A DNA stretch of 10,020 nucleotides from Faecalibacterium sp. Its GTDB lineage: Bacteria; Bacillota; Clostridia; Oscillospirales; Ruminococcaceae. The stretch lies in assembly GCA_017483235.1 (NCBI GenBank), contig JAFULE010000176.1, forward strand, positions 1 through 10,020. Direction: 5' to 3'. Shown piece after piece: positions 1 through 5,269 of this stretch (positions are counted from its first letter, which is position 1; the number at the start of each line of letters is the position of its first letter). The position numbers and the translations under genes were made by a program. The notes below the pieces were generated by a model. The model was not told the origin of the DNA and did not search any database. It was given only the letters and a program-made list of their open reading frames with translations.

Positions 1-1
1 C

Positions 2-1333
2 GTAAATGGCCGCACCAAAGCAAACATCCTTTGTGATGAGATGTTCGCGCTGGCCATCGATGCCCCTGACGACACAGATCGGAACTACCGCCTGGACGTG
101 GTGCAGAATCAGGCGACCGGAAAACTGCACCTTCCCGCCGAGCAGGTAGCCGAATGGATCCAACGCTGCACCGACCAAGAGCCCGCATACTGGCGTCGCG
201 TACTGGAGCACATGAAGCAGTCCCGCCCCCCGATCGGCGACGTGTTCGGGCGCAGCGAATACCGGCAAGATGAGCCGCCGCCCTTCATGGGTGATCTGGC
301 ATCTGATGGTGACGCCAAGCAGGTCGACTGGCTGGTAGACGGATTGCTGCCTCTTGGTGAACTTAGCGTCATTGGCGCAGACGGCGGCACCGGCAAGGGC
401 ATGCTGGTATCGCAGCTGATCGCCTGCGTCACCACCGGCAAAGCAAACCCATTCTTTCCAACCTTCTGCGGCAATCCATCGCCGGTGCTGGTCTTTTCCG
501 GTGAGGATGATCTGGCCAAGGTGATCAAGCCGAGAGCAATGGCAGCCGGCGCAGATCTGAAGCTGCTGCGCGTTGTGGAGGCCAGCGAGTACCATATGGC
601 CACTGGCAAGCGCCTGCTGCTCGGCAGCTCGGAGTTTATTGCCATTGTGCGGGAGGCAAGGCCCAAGCTGATCATTGTAGATCCTCTGCAAAGCTTTCTG
701 GACGGATCTGTCGAGATGTCTGCCAGAAACGAAATGCGCAGCGTTGCAATTCCTTTCCAGGGCGTCTGTCGGGAAATTGAAGCCGCTGGCATTGATGTGA
801 TGCACACGAACAAGCGCGGGAATGTGTCCGGCCGTATGCGTCTGGCCGACAGCTCTGATATGTGGGATATGGCCCGCAGCGTACTTATGCTGGGCAGGGA
901 CAGCGGCACCGGTCTGATCTACGCCAGCCATGAAAAAAGCAGCTACGCAAAGCCCGCCAATACGGTCATGTTCCGGATCGAGGACACCGTTGTTGCCGGC
1001 AACGTCCACACCGGCCTTGCCGTGTTCCAAGCCTACAGCGACAGGCACGATGCGGATTTTATTGCCGAGAAAAAGATGCAGCGCTCTGCCGTTACCAAGG
1101 ATGACGCCAAGGAAGCCATTATCGACGCTTTGGCAAGCGCCCAGCTGGGCAGCCTTGAAAGTGGCCACCTGAAGCAGCTTGTTGCCGGTGATCTGGGCTG
1201 CAGCATTGATACGGTTAATAAAGCATATTCGGAGCTTGTTAAAGAGGTTCGGATCAAGAAGACAGTCATCCGCCAGAAGGACGGCACCAACAAATGGTAT
1301 TCAGCCCTTACCGCAAAAATTCCAGAGACATAA
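2..1333 (+). CDS. RepA-like RecA/AAA-fold replication ATPase (5' partial)
   Basis: Probable hexameric helicase or initiator ATPase for replication of the element. Numbering from the ATG at 41, a Walker A motif GADGGTGKG lies at residues 112-120 and a Walker B strand LIIVDP at 210-215, with a spacing typical of the RepA/AAA_25 branch of RecA-like ATPases. GEDD at 154-157 fits the catalytic acidic motif after the second strand. The last 80 residues (about 350-430) look like a winged-helix DNA-binding domain (LGCSIDTVNKAYSELVK). The frame is open from 41 back to the window edge and the first ATG lacks a convincing ribosome binding site, so the gene probably starts to the left; an N-terminal primase-like domain is possible but not visible. 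The stop codon lies inside the first copy of the downstream repeat array. SaPI-type replicons also place the origin just after rep, which supports a replication role. Confidence 0.8.
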   Translation, partial: VNGRTKANILCDEMFALAIDAPDDTDRNYRLDVVQNQATGKLHLPAEQVAEWIQRCTDQEPAYWRRVLEHMKQSRPPIGDVFGRSEYRQDEPPPFMGDLASDGDAKQVDWLVDGLLPLGELSVIGADGGTGKGMLVSQLIACVTTGKANPFFPTFCGNPSPVLVFSGEDDLAKVIKPRAMAAGADLKLLRVVEASEYHMATGKRLLLGSSEFIAIVREARPKLIIVDPLQSFLDGSVEMSARNEMRSVAIPFQGVCREIEAAGIDVMHTNKRGNVSGRMRLADSSDMWDMARSVLMLGRDSGTGLIYASHEKSSYAKPANTVMFRIEDTVVAGNVHTGLAVFQAYSDRHDADFIAEKKMQRSAVTKDDAKEAIIDALASAQLGSLESGHLKQLVAGDLGCSIDTVNKAYSELVKEVRIKKTVIRQKDGTNKWYSALTAKIPET

Positions 1334-1366
1334 GTTCAAGAAAAAGCCTGATGTTTACTCACTTTT

Positions 1367-1395
1367 TTGAACTTATGGTTGAGCCATAAGTTCAA
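1367..1395. repeat. Perfect 11-bp inverted repeat within the iteron-like array
   Basis: TTGAACTTATG (1367-1377) and CATAAGTTCAA (1385-1395) are exact inverted copies separated by 7 bp (GTTGAGC). The centre-to-centre spacing of 18 bp would put the two half-sites nearly two helical turns apart on similar faces. This is the best conserved pair in the array and the most likely high-affinity site for a dimeric or multimeric binding protein. As RNA it could also fold into a hairpin, but no T-tract follows, so I do not call it a terminator. Confidence 0.75.
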
Positions 1396-1468
1396 CCCTG
1401 AGCCGAAGTTGGAACTTAGGGTTTGACTATGTAACTTATGCCTGCGCCACAAGTTCCAAAACCCCAGG

Positions 1469-1484
1469 TATCAAGCCACTTTTC
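1469..1484 (+). repeat. 16-bp dispersed repeat, copy 1 (mate at 3271..3286)
   Basis: TATCAAGCCACTTTTC here matches TAACAAGCCACTTTTC at 3271-3286 in 15 of 16 positions. Each copy is followed by an identical TATGCTTATT, at 1493-1502 here and at 3310-3319 downstream, but with gaps of 8 and 23 bp. In copy 2 the TATGCT is the -10 box of a good promoter. In copy 1 no -35 box sits at the right distance. The pair precedes the two main gene blocks of the element, suggesting a shared regulatory element or duplication of promoter DNA. Confidence 0.6.
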
Positions 1485-1551
1485 CCCGAACTTATGCTTA
1501 TTGCTCGCCTTTAGTAGGAGCGGGCGAAGTTCCAAACCAACAGAAAGGGAA

Positions 1552-1983
1552 ATGTCTGTGAAAAAATTTAGCACCAAAATGACCGCCGAGGAGCTGTGGG
1601 CATATTATGACAGCCTTAAAGCCAAAAAGAAAAAGCGTGACAAGCTGCTGCATCATCGCGCCCTTGGGATTTTCGTTCACAACACGTCCTGCGATCAATG
1701 TTTCTGGGGACCGCGTTCCAAGAACGATCCATTTTGTTATATCCCATACAGTGACGGCACCATTGAAGTCTACAAACTGAACCCCTGCTATATGGGCGTG
1801 TATCGACATCTTTCCGGTGGTGAAGTGTCTCCAATGGAGCAGCGTTACCTCAAAGAGCGTGATCGCAGAAACAAAGCATTCTTATCCGCCAACAACCAAC
1901 CTTTACCGTTCCTTGTTCCTATCAGTGCGTTTTTGCCCAATTCTGACGACACAGAAAGGAGCTGTCCATGCGAACCCTTGTAA
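1552..1983 (+). CDS. Small protein with four-cysteine cluster, unknown function
   Basis: I do not recognise this 143-residue product. The N-terminus is helical and very basic (a KAKKKKRDK stretch near residues 23-31), followed by a probable metal-binding cluster: Cys47-X2-Cys50, Cys62 and Cys79. Such a layout suggests a small zinc-ribbon-like, nucleic-acid-binding protein, but this is inference. The start is uncertain: ATG at 1552 is only about 2 bp from the purine-rich AAAGGG at 1544-1549, whereas GTG at 1558 has a more usual gap of 8 bp and would give 141 residues. An in-frame ATG at 1438 is rejected because it would run through the repeat array. It is the first gene of an overlapping train; its last 16 bases overlap the next gene. 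Confidence 0.65.
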   Translation: MSVKKFSTKMTAEELWAYYDSLKAKKKKRDKLLHHRALGIFVHNTSCDQCFWGPRSKNDPFCYIPYSDGTIEVYKLNPCYMGVYRHLSGGEVSPMEQRYLKERDRRNKAFLSANNQPLPFLVPISAFLPNSDDTERSCPCEPL

Positions 1984-2126
1984 CCGCCGGCCTGATCGCG
2001 GTGCTGGGCCTTGTGCCGGCGCTGCTGTTGTACGGCCTGATCTATGGCTGTCTGTACCTGATCCGCTGCGTGAACATCGCCCGGCGGGTCACCAAAAGAA
2101 GGAGAATGATTTATGAAAACATCTGA
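1968..2126 (+). CDS. Small single-span membrane protein
   Basis: A 52-residue ORF begins at ATG 1968, 8 bp after a strong AAGGAG site (about 1956-1961). The product has one long hydrophobic stretch, about residues 4-33 (LVTAGLIAVLGLVPALLLYG and on), followed by a basic tail containing ARRVTKRRR, predicting one membrane span with a cytoplasmic positive C-terminus. It overlaps the upstream gene by 16 bp and the downstream gene by 14 bp, the normal packing of this region and good support for expression. Function is unknown. Small phage membrane proteins include holin-like and superinfection-exclusion proteins, but nothing here distinguishes them. Confidence 0.65.
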   Translation: MRTLVTAGLIAVLGLVPALLLYGLIYGCLYLIRCVNIARRVTKRRRMIYENI

Positions 2127-2376
2127 ACTGACCGCCCTGGGCCTGACCAGAGAGCAGGCCCGCGCTGTGCAGCAGCTGCATGGCCGGGACGTTACCGAGC
2201 TGCAGCGTAAATTCGACGCAGCCCCCGACCGCGCGAAGAACGTGCAGCTGCGCGAAGCCTGTGCCGCAGTGCTGCTGGCGCTGCGCCGGCCTTCGAGCCT
2301 GCGCCGTGTTTTGGACTACGCCGTCAACGTTCACTATCGGGAAACGCACGCGGAGGATCTGCACAATGAGAAGTGA
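2113..2376 (+). CDS. Small helical protein, unknown function
   Basis: An 87-residue product that I do not recognise. It is mostly helical and charged: an N-terminal segment resembling a UBA- or HTH-like helical hairpin (LTALGLTREQARAVQQLHGR, residues 6-25), then a helix rich in Ala, Leu and Arg (about 40-72). The first part could mediate protein or DNA contact, but that is only a shape argument. The start ATG at 2113 lies 7 bp after AGGAGA at 2100-2105 and overlaps the end of the membrane-protein gene by 14 bp; its own end overlaps the next gene by 11 bp. The tight overlaps imply a single polycistronic message with translational coupling. Confidence 0.7.
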   Translation: MKTSELTALGLTREQARAVQQLHGRDVTELQRKFDAAPDRAKNVQLREACAAVLLALRRPSSLRRVLDYAVNVHYRETHAEDLHNEK

Positions 2377-2527
2377 TTACCGCATCTGCCCCAGCTGCGG
2401 GGCTGCTCTGGATCCGGGAGAACGCTGCGACTGCCAGGACGAAAACAAAGAGGCCGCCCCCGGTGCTGCGAACACCGAAAGCGGCCAAAAGGTGAGCGGA
2501 ATTGCAACCCCTGCTCACCTCCATTAA
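2366..2527 (+). CDS. Small zinc-ribbon-like protein with CPSCG and CDC cysteines
   Basis: A 53-residue product from ATG 2366, preceded by GGAGG at 2352-2356 with a 9-bp gap. Near the N-terminus it carries ICPSCGAALDPGERCDC, four cysteines as CX2C and CXC with about eight residues between them, a compact zinc-knuckle pattern. I recall very similar short CPxCGAxLDPGExCDC proteins in many Firmicutes phages and integrative elements, where their role is unknown. The C-terminal half is low-complexity and polar. The gene overlaps its neighbour upstream by 11 bp. It is short enough to be missed by automated calling. Confidence 0.7.
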   Translation: MRSDYRICPSCGAALDPGERCDCQDENKEAAPGAANTESGQKVSGIATPAHLH

Positions 2528-2555
2528 ATCAGAAAACGGAGGTTTTTGCAAACAT

Positions 2556-2798
2556 ATGCAACGAACATTTATTGATCCCGGCGAGGCTGTGCGCCTGGCC
2601 AATTATGCGGGTTTCTACATCTCACAAGCCAATACCGCCAGAGACATCGCGATCGCTGTAAACGAGTATGATTTGCAGCGGGGTCGTGTTTCCTCGATCG
2701 ATCGTCAGATCCACATTCTGCAAGCTGTTTTTAATGCTGGCCGCGTGGTCGGCATTCGTCAAGAGCGCAGCAAGCGCCGCAAGGAGGTACATTCATGA
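2556..2798 (+). CDS. Small element protein, unknown function
   Basis: An 80-residue product from ATG 2556. A GGAGG core lies at 2538-2542, a rather long 13-bp gap, but no closer start is in frame; an upstream TTG at 2502 has no better ribosome binding site. The sequence is mainly helical with a central amphipathic part (RLANYAGFYISQANTARDIA) and a basic C-terminal tail (RQERSKRRKEVHS). I do not recognise the family. Its stop overlaps the next start in an ATGA arrangement at 2795-2798, so the two are probably translationally coupled. Confidence 0.7.
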   Translation: MQRTFIDPGEAVRLANYAGFYISQANTARDIAIAVNEYDLQRGRVSSIDRQIHILQAVFNAGRVVGIRQERSKRRKEVHS

Positions 2799-3112
2799 GT
2801 AAATACATCGCCTCCAAAAAGCTGCTGTACACTGACCCGGAAAAGCTGCTGCAGGATTTCGCTGCAAGCACCGGCGAAGAGGTCAGCGAGGAGCTGCAGC
2901 TCCTGGTAAAAGGTATCTACTCCATCACGGACCGTTTTAGGGAAGTTGCCCGTCGGGATCGCGCCGCCAATCGCGCCGCAGCAAAATCGGAGCATTTTGA
3001 AAACTGGATCCAGAAGAACCCCTCAGGTTTTGAAGATGTTGACGAGCTGCTTCTTGCTATGATCGTGGCCGGTTATTACGACGGCTACAATGAAAAGGGG
3101 CCGTGCTCATGA
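2795..3112 (+). CDS. Small acidic-helical element protein, unknown function
   Basis: A 105-residue product from ATG 2795, placed ideally behind an AAGGAGG site (2780-2786). It is charged and predicted largely helical, with a polar basic middle section (REVARRDRAANRAAAKSEHF) and a C-terminal hydrophobic helix ending in a Tyr/Gly-rich part (AMIVAGYYDGYNEKG). I do not recognise it. It overlaps both neighbours by 4 bp through ATGA junctions (2795-2798 and 3109-3112), so it sits in the middle of a coupled operon. Confidence 0.75.
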   Translation: MSKYIASKKLLYTDPEKLLQDFAASTGEEVSEELQLLVKGIYSITDRFREVARRDRAANRAAAKSEHFENWIQKNPSGFEDVDELLLAMIVAGYYDGYNEKGPCS

Positions 3113-3273
3113 AGATCACCATCTCTTACCAGGATCACGAGCTGCAGCTTGTGGCCGACGTAGTGGCAGCGTTGAAGGCGCTTTTTCCATTTATGCGCCG
3201 GCACGAAAGCGACGCCCAGCCCGGCTATAAGCTCACCTATTTGACCATTAGGAAACCGGAAAAACCAAGGTAA
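3109..3273 (+). CDS. Very small element protein (54 aa), unknown function
   Basis: The ATG at 3109 overlaps the previous stop as ATGA, and the frame runs 54 codons to TAA at 3271-3273. The product starts with an amphipathic strand-like segment (MKITISYQDHELQLVADVVA), then a hydrophobic helix and a basic C-terminus (TIRKPEKPR). There is no strong separate ribosome binding site, as expected for a gene translated by coupling. It is the last gene of the small-gene train, and its stop lies within the 16-bp repeat just upstream of the capsid-module promoter. Confidence 0.55.
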   Translation: MKITISYQDHELQLVADVVAALKALFPFMRRHESDAQPGYKLTYLTIRKPEKPR

Positions 3274-3286
3274 CAAGCCACTTTTC
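3271..3286 (+). repeat. 16-bp dispersed repeat, copy 2, abutting the capsid-module promoter
   Basis: TAACAAGCCACTTTTC differs from the copy at 1469-1484 at one base. It ends immediately before the TTGACG -35 box at 3287, so it occupies the upstream position where an activator or an UP-like element would act. Confidence 0.6.
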
Positions 3287-3315
3287 TTGACGGTACTCCC
3301 CCGATGTGGTATGCT
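3287..3315 (+). promoter_or_regulatory. Sigma-70-type promoter of the scaffold-capsid module
   Basis: TTGACG (3287-3292) and TATGCT (3310-3315) are separated by exactly 17 bp, giving 5 of 6 and 4 of 6 matches to consensus. Transcription would start near 3322, about 140 bp before the scaffold start codon. It lies in the only gap between the small-gene train and the capsid genes and is embedded in nested inverted repeats, so it is probably regulated. The match is to the vegetative consensus, so the element's own sigma factor is not needed to explain it. Confidence 0.7.
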
Positions 3316-3340
3316 TATTCCACAAAGATACGGAGTACCG
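3291..3340. repeat. Nested inverted repeats around the -10 box (candidate operator)
   Basis: Outer arms CGGTACTCC (3291-3299) and GGAGTACCG (3332-3340) are a perfect 9-bp inverted pair. Inside them TGTGG (3305-3309) and CCACA (3320-3324) form a second pair, with the -10 sequence TATGCTTATT exactly in the central loop. Two concentric palindromes centred on a -10 box suggest a repressor or activator site, or a cruciform that changes promoter access. Only the part after about 3322 would be in RNA, so the full structure would act in DNA. Confidence 0.6.
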
Positions 3341-3358
3341 CCGGAAACGGTTTGTCTG

Positions 3359-3405
3359 AAAGACACAGGGAAACAGCTGAAGGCTGTGCTCTGTGTCTTT
3401 TTTCT
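3359..3405 (+). terminator. Leader terminator or attenuator upstream of the scaffold gene
   Basis: AAAGACACAG (3359-3368) pairs with CTGTGTCTTT (3391-3400); inside, ACAGC (3373-3377) pairs with GCTGT (3383-3387). A run of T follows (TTTTTT then CTTTT). This is a classic intrinsic terminator, yet it lies between the promoter at 3287 and the scaffold start at 3460. Transcripts from that promoter would stop after about 80 nt unless antiterminated. A short hairpin TGTCT-GAA-AGACA (3353-3365) overlaps the left arm and could compete with it. It could also end read-through from the small-gene train. Confidence 0.75.
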
Positions 3406-3459
3406 TTTCATTTCAACCAGCCCACGGCGGGCGTAACAGCCGGAGAAAGGAGCCATACC

Positions 3460-3915
3460 ATGGCAGATACTACGAACACCACCCAGGCCCAGCAGCCCAC
3501 CAACGCCACCCAGGCGGCAACTGGGGCACCCGCAGCACAGCAGCAGGGCCGTATGTTTACGCAAGACGAAGTGAATCAGATCGTGTCTGACCGCCTGGCA
3601 CGCGAGCGGGCCAAGACCGCGCCGGCAGAGCCCAGTGCTCAGGATCTGAGGGAACAGGAATTAAATGCCCGCGAGGCGGCATTGGCCTGCAAGGAATATA
3701 TCGCCAATCAGAAACTGCCCGCAGCCCTGTTGGAAATCTTCCCTACATCCAGTGAGGACGCTTTCAAAACTGCCGTGCAGAAGCTTGTGAAAGCTTTTCC
3801 GATCATCGCCGGCAAACCCTCCGGGATGATCGTCAATACCGGCACAGAACACGGCGTCCCTATTGGCGGCGGCATCGATGCACAGATTGCTTCGGCCTTT
3901 GCGAGAAAGGACTAA
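3460..3915 (+). CDS. Phage capsid scaffolding-like protein
   Basis: A 151-residue product immediately before the major capsid gene, the standard place for a scaffold. Residues 1-31 are low-complexity Thr/Gln/Ala; then RMFTQDEVNQIVSDRLARER (31-50) matches the characteristic start of the phage scaffold family with DUF4355, as I recall it. A charged helical segment follows (59-80), then a Leu-rich part around 86-115 and a Gly-rich tail. Scaffolds guide procapsid assembly and then leave or are degraded; no head protease is visible nearby. The start ATG 3460 lies 7 bp after AAGGAG (3447-3452); longer versions of the frame run back through the terminator and are rejected. Only 3 bp separate it from the capsid gene, implying co-translation. 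Confidence 0.8.
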   Translation: MADTTNTTQAQQPTNATQAATGAPAAQQQGRMFTQDEVNQIVSDRLARERAKTAPAEPSAQDLREQELNAREAALACKEYIANQKLPAALLEIFPTSSEDAFKTAVQKLVKAFPIIAGKPSGMIVNTGTEHGVPIGGGIDAQIASAFARKD

Positions 3916-3918
3916 CGA

Positions 3919-4755
3919 ATGTCTATTGATCTGGTAACCAAATTTTCTCCGCATGTGGATGAGATTTTTACCAAAGAAAGCAAGCTCAGCTTACTGACCA
4001 ACCATGACTACGAATGGAGCGGTGCACATACCGTTAAGGTCTATAAGGTTTCCACCGTCGGAATGAACGACTACGGCCGCGCCGGTGCGGCTGAGGGTAA
4101 CTGGAGCCGTTACGGTTCTGTTGCCTCCATCGACGCAACCACTGAGGATATGATGGTGAAGAAGGATCGTTCGTTCACCTTCGTCCTCGACAAGCTGGAT
4201 CAGGACGAGACCGCCCAGGCTCTGACCGCTGCAACCGCGCTTGCTCGCCAGCAGCGAGAGGTCGTTATTCCGGAGGTCGATTCCTATGTGTACGGCGTTA
4301 TGTGTGAAAATGCCGGTACCAAGCCGGCAGCTGTGGAGCTGACCGCCGAAAAAATTTACAGCGAGATCCTGAAGGGTTCCGAGGCCCTGGACAATGCGCT
4401 GGTTTCTGATACCGGCCGCGTGCTGGTCGTAACCCCCGCAGTTTACACCCTGATGAAGAAGGCTCCGGATATCATCATGGAAACCGACATCGGTCAGCAG
4501 CAGCGCATTAAGGGCGTTATTGCCATGCTGGATGGCATGGAGGTTGTACGCGTTCCCGCTTCGCGTTTGCCGGAAGGCTTTGGCTTTATGATTGCGCATC
4601 CCTGTGCGACCGTTGCCCCGACCAAGCTGGAGGACTACCACATTCACGCAGATCCTCCCGGCATTTCTGGCAGCCTGATCGAGGGCCGCATTGTTTACGA
4701 CGCCTTTGTTCTGGAGAACAAGACCAAAGCGATCTACTACCAGGCAATCACCTAA
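3919..4755 (+). CDS. Major capsid protein, HK97-fold type
   Basis: A 278-residue product that I read as a phage major head protein. It has an N-terminal arm (MSIDLVTKFSPHVDEIF), a central P-domain-like stretch with the long helix around residues 95-115 (ETAQALTAATALARQQRE), and a C-terminal part with GRIVYDAFVLENKTKAIYY (256-274), very like the end of many Firmicutes phage capsid proteins. About 280 residues is normal for the family without a delta domain; the scaffold is supplied by the gene upstream. The start follows AAAGGA (3906-3911) by 7 bp. A terminator follows at once, so scaffold and capsid form a two-gene unit. Encapsulin shares the fold, but the adjacent scaffold argues for a real virion or satellite capsid. 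Confidence 0.85.
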   Translation: MSIDLVTKFSPHVDEIFTKESKLSLLTNHDYEWSGAHTVKVYKVSTVGMNDYGRAGAAEGNWSRYGSVASIDATTEDMMVKKDRSFTFVLDKLDQDETAQALTAATALARQQREVVIPEVDSYVYGVMCENAGTKPAAVELTAEKIYSEILKGSEALDNALVSDTGRVLVVTPAVYTLMKKAPDIIMETDIGQQQRIKGVIAMLDGMEVVRVPASRLPEGFGFMIAHPCATVAPTKLEDYHIHADPPGISGSLIEGRIVYDAFVLENKTKAIYYQAIT

Positions 4756-4765
4756 GTTTCGGGTT

Positions 4766-4799
4766 AAGGCGCGCAGGCAGGCAGCTTGCGCGCCTTTTG
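4766..4799 (+). terminator. Intrinsic terminator after the capsid gene
   Basis: AAGGCGCGCA (4766-4775) and TGCGCGCCTT (4787-4796) form a perfect 10-bp stem with an 11-base loop, followed by TTG T. The stem is strong and starts 10 bp after the capsid stop codon. The T-tract is short, so some read-through into the next genes is likely, and no clear promoter is seen before 4823. Confidence 0.75.
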
Positions 4800-4822
4800 T
4801 TAAAGCGAGGTGATTTTCCTTT

Positions 4823-5047
4823 ATGGCCGGAAAGAAACGGCTAAAAATGAGTACTTCCAGAGAAGTGCGGCGGGCAGTTTCCCGCGTTGCAAATATGGTT
4901 TTGAATGGAGATCTTGCAGCCAAAGACGCCAACGCAATTTTGTATGCCGCCAATGTCGTGCTTGGAGCCATTCGACAGGATGAGATTGAACAGCGCCTGG
5001 ATGCCTTGGAAAACGCAGCGGAGGAAGCAAGAAATGCCCAGTATTAA
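4823..5047 (+). CDS. Small helical phage-type protein, unknown function
   Basis: A 74-residue product after a textbook site GAGGTGAT (4807-4814) with an 8-bp gap. It reads as a basic N-terminus, then helices: REVRRAVSRVANMVLNGDLA, DANAILYAANVVLGAIRQ, and a closing EQRLDALENAAEEARNAQ coiled-coil segment. Short proteins with this pattern (a short helical segment followed by E..RLxALE) are, as I recall, common next to terminase genes in phages and may be small DNA-packaging or multimeric accessory proteins; the function is not established. No terminase is present in this window. It overlaps the next gene by 14 bp. Confidence 0.75.
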   Translation: MAGKKRLKMSTSREVRRAVSRVANMVLNGDLAAKDANAILYAANVVLGAIRQDEIEQRLDALENAAEEARNAQY

Positions 5048-5255
5048 AAGACGACTGCTGCAGCTGGAGCAACACTATACACCGGAACCGTGCATTCTTG
5101 CACTGGATCCGAGCGAGGGATTCGCTCAGCGCATGACTGTGGACGAATACATCGCCGCCGGCGGCATTCCAGAGCTTCCCATCTTCAGCGCATCAAAGTG
5201 TAATCTGCGCGACGCTGCAAAGATCCTTAAACAGATTGAAAGTGTTATCGAATAG
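5034..5255 (+). CDS. Small phage-type protein, unknown function
   Basis: A 73-residue product from ATG 5034, behind GGAGG (5020-5024) with a 9-bp gap and overlapping the upstream gene by 14 bp. It begins with a short basic helix with heptad-like leucines (IKRRLLQLEQHY) and contains MTVDEYIAAGGIPELP in the middle. I do not recognise a named family, though such pairs of small genes occur in phage packaging regions. It ends 14 bp before the sigma-factor gene, so the three downstream genes probably share one message. Confidence 0.7.
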   Translation: MPSIKRRLLQLEQHYTPEPCILALDPSEGFAQRMTVDEYIAAGGIPELPIFSASKCNLRDAAKILKQIESVIE

Positions 5256-5269
5256 TGAGGTGATTCCCG

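Larger units (their letters stand above)
1329..1535. repeat. Iteron-like array of ATAAGTTC repeats, probable replication origin or Rep-binding region
   Basis: About eight copies of a short motif, consensus CATAAGTTC(C/A)A or its complement, lie in the only sizeable gap after the ATPase gene. Copies: 1329-1339 (+), 1367-1377 (-), 1385-1395 (+), 1409-1419 (-, degenerate), 1431-1440 (-, partial), 1448-1459 (+, one change), 1487-1496 (-) and 1525-1535 (+, degenerate). The first copy contains the TAA stop of the upstream gene. The 27 bp between copies 1 and 2 are AT-rich and could be an unwinding element. Clustered short repeats in both orientations next to a Rep helicase are typical of origins bound by the Rep C-terminal domain. 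They could also be operators autoregulating the genes on either side. Confidence 0.7.

Noticed and set aside
109..909. Open frame of 266 codons on the - strand opposite the replication ATPase
   Set aside because: Ser/Pro/Arg-rich shadow sequence with no recognisable motif; the + strand frame has clear Walker motifs.
1329..1535. CRISPR array
   Set aside because: The repeats are only 8-11 bp, occur in both orientations, and the spacing is irregular.
1438..1551. N-terminal extension of the four-cysteine protein to ATG 1438
   Set aside because: It would translate the repeat array, has no ribosome binding site at 1438, and a purine-rich site lies just before 1552/1558.
3304..3459. Longer start for the scaffold gene upstream of 3460
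   Set aside because: It would place the promoter -10 region and the leader terminator inside the coding sequence, while ATG 3460 has a good AAGGAG at the right distance.
3919..4755. Encapsulin nanocompartment instead of a phage capsid
   Set aside because: Same fold family, but the scaffold-like gene 3 bp upstream and the surrounding mobile-element genes favour a virion or satellite capsid; no cargo enzyme with a targeting tail is seen.
3991..4971. Open frame of 326 codons on the - strand opposite the capsid gene
   Set aside because: Composition is a reverse shadow of the capsid gene, it crosses the 4766 terminator and the start of the next gene, and no family is recognisable.
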